The notes under the pieces: generated by a model | Seen by the model: only the letters and a program-made list of their open reading frames with translations | Database searches by the model: none | What the model was told of the DNA's origin: nothing | Shown here: piece by piece, positions 13,201 to 24,000 of the stretch | How positions within the stretch are numbered: position 1 is the stretch's first letter | How the letters are laid out: each line of letters starts with the position of its first letter | Assembly: GCA_014773175.1 (NCBI GenBank) | Contig: VXCM01005920.1 | Span: forward strand, 1 to 64,000 | DNA from: Lucifuga dentata | Lineage: Eukaryota > Chordata > Actinopteri > Ophidiiformes > Bythitidae | Direction of reading: 5' to 3' | Length of the DNA: 64,000 nt | Position numbers and translations under genes: made by a program

Positions 13201-16200
13201 CGATACGCCAGTCACAAAATAATATACAATAAGCTTAAACAAGAAACTTCAGTGTAAAAACAAAGAACCAACATGGATCCATTTCTCTGACCACTCTGTA
13301 ACAACTTATCATGTACACTAGTGATATGCTGTACATTTTTCACTTTAATGCTTAGTTAATTGATTTTTAGTTTACTGCCATTTGGGATAGAAAAAGGTAT
13401 CATCAGCATATAATAATACACCAGAATATTTTGGCATTCAATGGAGGTAACTTGGAATAATTTAAAATTAATTATCATTTCATTGTTAAGTGCCTATAGA
13501 TAGCTGACAGTTTAATAATAATAAAAATGTTGGAATATCTGTCTAAATCTACTGAATAATATGTTCAATATTGCACTTGGTGTCTCTAACTGTCATAATT
13601 TAATGTTATTCAGAAACAGTCCTTGATTAATTTTCTTCCTGTAAAAGCCTCCATCAATGTGGTCAGCACCAGATCAGGTCCCCTCAAGTGCCGTGTGGGT
13701 TTCAAGCCCTGTAAAGATGGGCTGGAGTGTGTTCTGTACAGCCACGTGTGTGACGGAGAGAGAGATTGCGGGGACGGATCTGATGAAGAGGAGTGTGCTG
13801 CTCAGTGCACAACAGGTCTGTTTTGTACATGGGCCTCTGGGGGAGAAAAGTGGCTTAAAGCAAACCACCATCTAGCATTATAGTGGTTTTCATTGGTCCA
13901 TGTGACCACCTGACGTGTATATACAGTTTGGTCAGTTTTCCAAGAGTAAACCTATTCCTAGATTACTATTTTTCAATGTTATTTATACTGAATTCTGTTT
14001 TATTTTAGAGCTGTTTTTTAATCCCTGTAGATAGCTTGTCCGTATGTCACATAATTTTATTTGAGGTGTCTTTAAATCCTTCCTCAGCTGAGTTCCAGTG
14101 CTCTTATGGGAAGAGATGCATCTCACAGGAGCAGGTGTGTGACGGGCGGTATGACTGCCAGGACCAATCTGATGAGATGGATTGCGCAAAAATGAGCGAT
14201 GGCTGCCATCTGCGCTGTGACAACAACACCCACTGCATTCCAGAGACCTTTCTGTGTGATGGAGAGAGAGACTGTGCTGATGGGTCAGATGAGCAAAAGT
14301 GTGGTAGGTAATGTCTAAAGGTCAAAAATTTGTTGTGAGGGGGTGAAATTGAGTCCTTAATGTGTGATGCATTCCTACTTAGGACCACGTAGAAGCCAGT
14401 TTTAAACTTCATGGACTGACTACTTTTAAGCTTGAATCATTAGTGTCCTCCGCATTCCAGGTTTGGTGGCGTGTGCTATGAATCAGTACCGTTGTGCTAG
14501 TGGTCAGTGTGTGTCAGAAGCCCTGAGATGTGATGGATATGCTGATTGTAACGACCGCTCTGATGAGGTGGACTGCAGCAGGCCCCCACGTTGCCCACCA
14601 CAGCTCCGATGCCCCCACAGCCACGAGTGCCTGCAGAAAGAATGGCTCTGTGACGGGGAAGATGACTGCAAAGATGGCTCAGACGAGAAAGTAAAGCGTG
14701 GACAGATTTTTTTTTTTTTTTTNGTCTTTTCCTCTTCTTTTGAAACACTGATTATTGGTGAGAGTGGTCTCATTTGTTTCCAGAACTGTGTGACACCGCC
14801 AGCAACGTGCAGGGAACACCAGTGGCAGTGTGGAGACAGCAGCCAATGCATCCCTCTGTCATGGAGGTGTGATGGAAAGACAGACTGTCACAATGGTGTT
14901 GACGAGGACAAATGTAAGCGAGTATAAATGGGTTCACCTACGTTTGGATCCTGAGATTCCACTGTTAAGTGTATTTTAAAGCATATTTAAATGAGTTTTA
15001 GGTACAGCCCTGGTAATCTTATCATTAACAGAATGGGTCTGTATGGGTGTTATGGGGGCAGTGGTGGCCTAAAGGTTAGAGAAGCAAACTTGTGACCGAA
15101 GGGTTGCTGGTTCAATCTCCAGACTGGCAGGAAAAATCTGGGTTGGGGAGGTGAATGAGCAGCGCCTGCCCCTCCCTAATTATCACCACTGAGGTACCCT
15201 TGAGCAAGGCACCTAACCCCCAAAATGCTCCAGTGGAGCTACTCAGTGGCCTACAGAGAAGTCTATGGTTGTACTGGGCAGCTTCCAAGTGTGAATGTGA
15301 GTGTGTGAGCAGGGCATTCCTGGAAAAGAGTATTAATGCTCAGTGAAATTTCCCTGGGAAGAAAAAAAAAACCAGAATGGGTCTGTATTTTTCGCCCTCT
15401 CAAAATTTACTATGTCATGAAATTTCATGAACTTTTGTTGCATTTGTGATTTTGAGGATTCCAAATTTCCTATGTGATTTGTTGCTTTACATACATTGTC
15501 ATACAGCATCCTGTCTGAACAGAGCTTAGTAATGCACGAGCGTGAGGAAAATTGTTTTCCTGCTCTTAATCGACCACTCAACGTTTCAGAAAATATCAAA
15601 ATGTACTTGTAAAATGAAAAAAAATCTATAACACACTTCTCTTAATTCTGCTAATTAAATTTATTAACACATTATGGATTGGTTTATATGGTTTGATTGT
15701 GTCTAAATGTTACAAAAACCCTACATATAGGAAGCATCATGAATACAGTAAAATTGATTCTTATCACTGTCGATGCCCTCCACACGTCAATAAATCTTTT
15801 GTTTTACGTTTACAGGCAGCCAGAGAAAATGTCCTCTACATCTTTACCAGTGTGGTAGTGGTGAGTGCGTGAACCCCAACCTGCTGTGCAACCGTGTCAC
15901 CAACTGCGCTGACAGTTCAGATGAGGGCATCGGATGCATTCAGCGCAACTGCTCCAGTCCATCAGCTCCTAACTGTGACCACCACTGTGTCAACACACCT
16001 AACGGACCGGTCAGAAGAGATGGGTGTTGGGGTTTTTTTCCCCTGCATTAGGCTGTTGGAACTGTTTTGTATCTTTTTGTATCATAGTCTGTAGCAGAAT
16101 GTAAGAACAATATGTTGCAATGTGTCTGCATCCATGTAAGCAACATTTTGATGTCATTTAGACATGAAGGCATGGTAAGTGTCCGTATGGTTGTTGGCTC

Positions 16201-19200
16201 GTAAAATGCCATTTTCCCTCTGTTTTGCAGAGATGTTACTGTGCCGCAGGTTTCAAAATCCATTCCAGCGGTCTGTCCTGTGTGGATGTTGATGAATGCA
16301 ATTCAGCGCCGCGTGCCATATGCAAACACACCTGCCTGAACACCCGTGGGTCCTACATCTGCCAGTGCCACCCTGGATTCTACCTGGAGCCTGACAACAA
16401 AAGCTGCAAGACAAAAGGTTTTGTTCATTGTACTTCCCAAACTATACCAATGTACCATTAATTAATTTTGAACACATATTGAAATGAGCTAAAGCCAGTA
16501 GCTGTCTAGATGGTAAGAAATTATTCTGAAACCTGAAGATATTCTTTGGAAAATGGTTGGCAGCAACTCAGCATCACAGCATCTTATGTTACCTGTCAGT
16601 TTATTTCCTGCAAACCATTAATCTACAACATATTATTGCACATAATCCTGAAACGTGTTTTGCTAAAATGTAAAGTGTTAAGATGTTAATGTAAAAAAAA
16701 AAAAAAAAAANAAAAAAAAAAAACCTCAAATGCTTGTCTCCATCTCCAGATGAGCCTTTGCTGCTGGCATCAGTGCAGTCAGAGTTGTTGCTACTTGGAG
16801 TCCATAGCGGCACCTTGAGTTTTCTCTTTTCTGCCAACCGACCAGTTTTTTCCCTGGACTATCACTGGGATCAGCAGAGAATTTACTGGCTGAGTCCGAC
16901 ATACCAGAGCATCCGCTGGGCCGACATGAAAAACTTTAACAACAAGGGGACAGTTATCAAAGGTAAGGGCATGACCTCCATCTGCCGTAATCTTTGGTGT
17001 CCCATAAAGAAGTCTTTTGTAATCTGAACAAGAGCGCGATTCATTTGCTCCACTGGAGTTCTGCAATAATGATATTGATTTATATTAAAGCAGCCCTGCT
17101 GCTTTGGAGGAGATTGAAATACAACGCTTTAAAACTTAAACTATACTTCCCACAGGACAGTTGGCTTACCCACAGGATTTTGAAGTTTTTCTTTTCACAT
17201 TAAATATTAGACAGTAATTATAAGGTCTGGAAAAAACTTGTGGTTAAAAGGTGTACAAGCTAATAAATTTACATAAATGTGCCCATAGACTAAATTTTTC
17301 TGCGTAATTGTGAGTAATGGAATGAAATCTCCTTATAGGGGTGAAGTCAGACTTCATTGCGGTGGACTGGGTTGGTAAGAACCTGTACTGGGTGGACGGG
17401 CTGGTGGGCCAGATTCTGGCGGTGCAGCTGAGCGATGCCACAGTGAAACCTCAGGACTACACGGTGGTTCTGCGTGATCTGGAACAGCCAAGCTCACTGG
17501 TCCTGCTGCCACACAGAGGGTGAGATGCTCAGTCTGAGGAATATTGTGATTGAATAAAGTGGGATGAAATTTGCCCTATTAAATTACTTTTTCACATTTG
17601 GGGGGGGGAGGTGTATTCTGGATTCCTTTATTGCCCTCTACTGTTCATGTATTTGTAAGATGTTGTATTTGGTGCTGTAGTTTCTTACTTATTGTATTTA
17701 TGACACTTCCCCTTAGCCATAATTGGTCAAAATATCACACAGCTGGTGGTATCAGCAGCTGAGCTCTTGCTGCTGACACAAACGTGAATGTGATGTCTAG
17801 ACTGCCAAGGGAGGTATCAAAAATAAAAAAGACAAGATTACTCTTAAGGATTGTCCTATGTGAGGTGATCTAAGACATGTTGAGCAACATTTTGTGTTGC
17901 GATGCTGTTTTACTTGTACAGTCTGGAGGAGGAGGGACCAGAATGCACGGAGGTGAAGTCAGATGTGGAACCATTTTTCTTACTGTGTAGTCACTGGAAA
18001 AAATCAGCATCCCAAAGTAACTTATCATCTACGTTTATTTCAATGGAGATGTTGGAATCTTAAGTTGAGTAATAGGAGCTGAATGCAAGGTACACTCTTG
18101 AGTTCAGTTTAATATAGTAATTGTAATTAATTATAAAAGATATAATATAATTGTTGCATCTATTGTATTAATGAATTTTCAGGTTGATGTTGTGGTCTGA
18201 GATTGGCAGCACCCCTCAGATTGAGCATTCTGGGATGGATGGTTCAAAGAGGAAGGTGGTGGTGAGCTGCGGCTTGAGCTGGCCAGTCAGTTTAGCCTTT
18301 GACCTCCTCGACAGCAGGGTCTACTGGGCAGATGAAAAGCTGCGTTACATCGGCTCAGCTTCTCTGGATGGAGACAACGTCAAGGTAATCAGCGGTGTTG
18401 ATAGTGAAAAAATACACAGATGACAAGGCTCAAAACAAATTTGAGATCTCTTTACGGTCGTCTAAGGAACTTGTTGTGTGCAGAGATACTTCAGGTTCAG
18501 ACACTTCCGGCTTTATCAGGATGAAGACATTTCCATACCAATTTCTCAGTTATTGCCACTTGGTGATGGTGCCGCTGTTCTCTGAATAGATCCTCCAGTT
18601 GGCTGAAACACCAAGTCCTTTCTCAGTGGCAGTCTTCAATGACCGCCTCTTTTGGTCTGACACCAAGAGAAGAACCATCCGCTCGGCCGACAAGAACACC
18701 GGAAAGGATCAGAAAGTTCTTTTGAAGAGACCTGGACAACCTTTTGGGCTGAAGGTGAGTGTTAATCTTCTACAGGTGACCCTCCTTGATTCTTACAAAA
18801 AAATAAAACCATTAAATATGAACTCTCAGACGTGCCCTATTTCCCCAGCTGGTGCACGCCCTTTCCCAGCCGGCCATATCGAGCCCCTGTGACCAGCAGC
18901 GATGCTCCCATTTTTGCCTCCTTGCCCCAGCGTCATGGAGCAGGTCTGGCCTGCCGGCGACACCAGGAACTCCGGCGGTGAAAGGGCCTACAGCCGTCTG
19001 TCGATGCCCAACCGGGCTGCTGCTTTCCAAAGACAAGCTGACCTGCTCTCTGCCCGTAGAGTCGACTTTTATCCTGCTTTTGTCTCGTACTGCAGTCATG
19101 CAAGTACGAACCCTAAAATGGTCTCCATGATGGAAGATGTTTTCTAATTGCCTGTGGTGTGACTCATCTCCAGTGTCTGAAGTAAAGTAAAAAAAAAACA

Positions 19201-21015
19201 TCAAAAATTAGAATATTGCTGCAATCAATTTAAAAATAATGTAATAACTACACCTGCTCAGCTGAAGGTAAAATAATATGCATGGCTATTTTTCTGAATA
19301 CTGAGATCACATTGATTTATCTCCCAAAGTATTTATTGTCTGTTCTTGCTTTAGACTCAGGTATTATATTGACTGAGGTACAAGCTTGCAAATACCAAAC
19401 AATAAAACTGCATTAGTCTAGGCCTGTCTGCCTACTCTTTAGATTCTAAATCATCCTCTCCATCTTCCATTTCTAAACTATGGGCATTTCACACTACTTT
19501 TTTTGTAACCTATTGTTTTAATACTCTTGTTTCAATCTTACTTATTTTCTGTTCTCAGATTTACTTAAACTCCATGCGTCATGATGGCATTGCTCTGAAA
19601 AAAATGCCAAGCAGCCGTGTTGTAGTCCTGCCTGGAATAACTGAGGCTTCGGGGCTCGACGTTTCCATTGAAGGTCTTTTGCTGTATGTGGCTGATGCAG
19701 CACAAAACTCTGTGGACATGTTGAAACTAAGCGGCTCCAGGTCCAGACAGGGACTCACACCTGCTGGGCAGATACTAAAGCTGAAGGTAAGCATAATTAA
19801 CTTACATATATATATATATATATTTTTTTTTTTTTAATATAGAGGTGGGACTGAAAGGGAAGTACATTCTGGAAAATGTAATGTTGGTCTTTTCACCAAT
19901 GGGAGATTGTTTTGCAAACTTCTGTTATAGTTGCATTAGAAATTAACCTTAAAGAACCATACCAATTGTTTTGCATTTTTGAGACCAGTATATCTGCATA
20001 CATATTACTGACAATTGTTTCCCAAAACATACCACTGGAGCAGTGAATCTTAGAATTGTTTTTTCATGCCTTCCAGCTTGCCATTGGTTTCAGTTCTTTC
20101 TGGTACATGATAAAAATCAACTTGCAGAGATTTGAAAAGCACTTGAGATTAGTAATCCATCACAGTGAATACTGAACACTGTAAAAAAAACTTGTCGAAG
20201 TAACTTTATTTAACCGGTCCAACACAAAGCTGCATGGAAGAAAACGTATGTTTCCACCAGGGAATATAGTCCCGGGAGACGACAGCTTTTACCAAAAACG
20301 TTAACAGTGACCATGGAAAATGGTATGGAAAATGGTTTTTGCATTATTTCAGATGTACATGATAGAAGGCAAAACACTGAATTTTAAGGTGGGTGTATCA
20401 CTTGAACAGTTAATTTTCAAAGATTGCAGGATTTGGCAAAATAACAAGGAAACCAAAATATGGTTTTATGTTTTGGAAAATGGTTGTCAGTAATGTGTCT
20501 GTGGGTAGTATTTATTGGACTTAAATATGAAAAATTATCAGTGTGATCCTTTAATAAATCTTATGTGTTGGATTATTGATCATCAAAACAATATTCCACA
20601 CTGGTCTTGGTTTGTTATTCATCGCCCACTTAAATCAGCACTTATTATAAAAACCGGAATCTGGGAAAACATAAGCTTTAAGAGTTTTAGTTTTAGTTAT
20701 TACTTTTAAGCCAACATTCTTCTTGAATAAAAACTCTTACTTGGATTTTAAATTCTGAATCAAACTCATCGTTTCTCCCAAGGATGACTCTGTCACGGCT
20801 CTGGCAGTTGATTGGGTGACATCTAACCTCTATTGGAGCAGCATCGAGCGGCCTGATCTCCATGTGACCTCCCCCCAGAATAGCTACACCACCTTTCTGC
20901 TGCAGGGATCACTGAAGGTGAATTTCTTCTTTTGTAACCTAGAGCATCATCTGTTATGAATTTCCCAGCAATACTTTTTGCTAGCCTGCATGCAAAAACA
21001 TTTTCTCACAGCTGC

Positions 21016-21055
<40 letters not shown>

Positions 21056-24000
21056 CCTAGATCTCCCTTTTTTTCAGCTTTTTGTCTTTATCCTGGTAAA
21101 AACTTAGTCCAGACCCTCACTTTTCCTTTCAGGGAACCTCATCCATCGCACTGCACCCCCCCTCAGGTCGACTTTGCTACACAGCAATAGGCATGGCAGG
21201 CGGGAAGAGCCAGCCTCAGGTGGACTGCGCCTACATGGACGGCCGTAACCGGGCGGTGCTGTGGAAGAAATCAAGCATTCCCACCTCGCTGGTCTTTTCC
21301 AGTACGGGAACCGTAATCTACTGGGCTGACACAGGCAAGGCGTTCAGTGTGTGGTTCTGATCTACAGAAGCAAAATGGAGAAATGTTTTCTGATATCTTG
21401 TACATTTGATGATTTTTAACATGTTTTTTGCTACTGTGTGGTCCCATCTGATTGCTGTTTCCTCAGGTGAAGGTGTAATCAACTCCATTGGAGTGGATGG
21501 GTCAGGATACAAACAATACAAAACAGGCCCAGGTCTGCTCGTCTCTTTCACACATACTCAGAATTTGCTGCTCTGGGTCACCCTGGACAAAGGTAAGCTC
21601 TGAAGTACTAATACAGGGAGCTTTTGGCTTAATGCCTTTACTTATCCTGGCAATATGTACCAAACATCAAATTTGGCTTTTTTTTCTTAAAGTACAAATA
21701 TGTTGATGTGAGCAAAAGACACAATACTTGCTGACTTCAGAGGTCTCTTTGTTTAAAGGCAAATGAGCTGCTTAGTCATGCCTGCAGCAGATATATGTAC
21801 AAATTCTTCAGAACAAGATTTAATTAGTAATACTAGTAGTTTGTGTGGAACTAAACCAAAGATGTGCAGCCCGCAACCAATCCATGACGCTACTTACCAT
21901 TTGCATTTCATTTATCTTTTTCTTCCTCAGACAGCAGATGGCACCACAGGCTAATGTGATACAGAACTACTCAGACATATATATTCTTCTTGGCAATCTG
22001 TAGTGTCAGACAACCACTTCTGTTCACAAATGCTAGTGTCTATTAAAGGATTATTCCAATTTTTTTTTTTTTTTTTAAAACCAGGCCTGTAAATTCCCTC
22101 AATCTTACAAGTTGACATTCAACAGCTTCAGTTTCAGAGTTGTTGGTACTTGTGTGCAGCTCACTGAGGCTTCAGCTATGATTTTTGGGGTTTTATATGC
22201 TTGATAACAATTTGGCTTTTCGATTCTTTCCCCCGTGTTTCTTTTAAACTGTGTAGATGTCAGCAGAATATGGTTCAGTGATGGTCTCCAGCCAAAACAA
22301 CTTTGGTTTGAGACTAAGACCAGAATGGTGGAAGTCAAAGCCTACAGCAATGACACCCAGATTGGTAGGTTCCTTCATTGCACGTTTGTACTGCAAAATA
22401 ATCAATATGACAAGTTAATATAAATTCTTGCAAAAGTCACTTAAATTTGACACGAAAGGTTGGTGTATAATAATGGATGCTACAGTGTGTACAGTTTGAG
22501 ATGGTTTGTAATTACTTAGAGTAATTAACCAAAGATATTGATTTACTGATGTTACTTCTTTGGCTGGATTAGTAAGCAAAATGTATGGTTGGCAAAATGG
22601 TAATAGTGGCTAGTGAATGCTTGAATCATCTCAACATTTCACGGATTCATGCCTGCACATACATTTGGAATTTTGGCCTGCTGCCTTGGCACACACTCAG
22701 CTTAATTTCTAAAAACAGCAGCAAACCAAACCAGTTTGTTAGTCAGAATTAAGACCTGCCCTCTCTATTTGTCTCATGTTTGAGTGACAAGAAGCAGCAG
22801 GTGAAAGTGTGTTATCGGACGCTCTGGGCAGAATAAAAAGACTTGAATAAAAAGACTCTCAGACTTGGTTTTGAGTTGAATGGATTGTGGAGTGATGCGA
22901 TACCTGCAGAGAGACGAGGCTTGGCGAGCCATGAGAGCTGTGTCTGTTCCTGTGCTGTGCTGGGAAAATGCAGCCATGAATGGAGCTTGTGACACAGAGT
23001 TGTTCTGACGCCACGCCCTCTGGCTTTCTCTTTAGACCTTGTGCATAGACGTTCTTTGCATGCGTGAACACATGCAAAGCTGTTGCTTTAATGCAAATCT
23101 AGTTGTGTTGTTTATATCGGCACAGACACAAATATTCACTGTTGGGGGTTCAGTAACAGAAATTTCTCTGTAATGGCTGTGATTTCTTACACCTTTCTTT
23201 CCATAAGCTTTAAAAGTGCTCTTACAACCATGTCAACAAAATAATCATGAGTAATTTATGTGTATATATTAGGGGCATTTTTCACAACATGCTGTCTTGT
23301 GTGCTGTACTGATGTAGCTTGTAAGGCAAATACATTCTGTTTCCTCCAGGAGTCAACAGCTGCTCAAACAACAATGGAGGCTGTCTGCATCTGTGCCTGG
23401 CCAATCCCAAAGGTCGGACCTGCAAATGTGGTCAGGGCTTCAGTGCTGGGAACGCCACTTCCTGCGTCCCCCTCCCTCCCTGCCCTGAGGGTGAGAAGCC
23501 CTGCTTGGATGGCAGCAGGTGTGTCAGCAGCAGCAAGATCTGTGATGGACACATGGACTGTCAGGACCAGTCAGATGAACAGGACTGTGAGTTTGGACAC
23601 CAATGGAGAGCTAAGTTAAAAACATAAGTAATGTGAGCTTTACAGTGGTGACCATTAATAACCTAAATCAAAGAACTGGAAACATGAGCAGCTGCTTTAG
23701 TAATTTAATGGTTTAGATCAATAACCTTATCAGTCCCTTACAAATCTTTAAACTTACGTATCTTATATCTTGTGTATTTTTTCCATGAAAATTAGTTTTA
23801 TTTGGATTGGTTGTGCCTGTTTTTTCACACACACCTCTTCTCTGATAATTCCTGATTAAACTCCCTACTGTTGTCCAAAATTTGGCTACTCTTTTAACTG
23901 AACCCTTGTTTGCTTTTTTTTTTTTTTTTTTTTTTAGGTCCAAACACAAACTCAGCCTCTTTTGACACAAAATCCAGAGATGTTGGCTTACCACAGTCTT

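Noticed and set aside
15045..15140. A functional tRNA gene
   Set aside because: The A-box and B-box-like sequences belong to the head of a SINE with target-site duplications and an A-rich tail; no cloverleaf with normal anticodon arm could be drawn.
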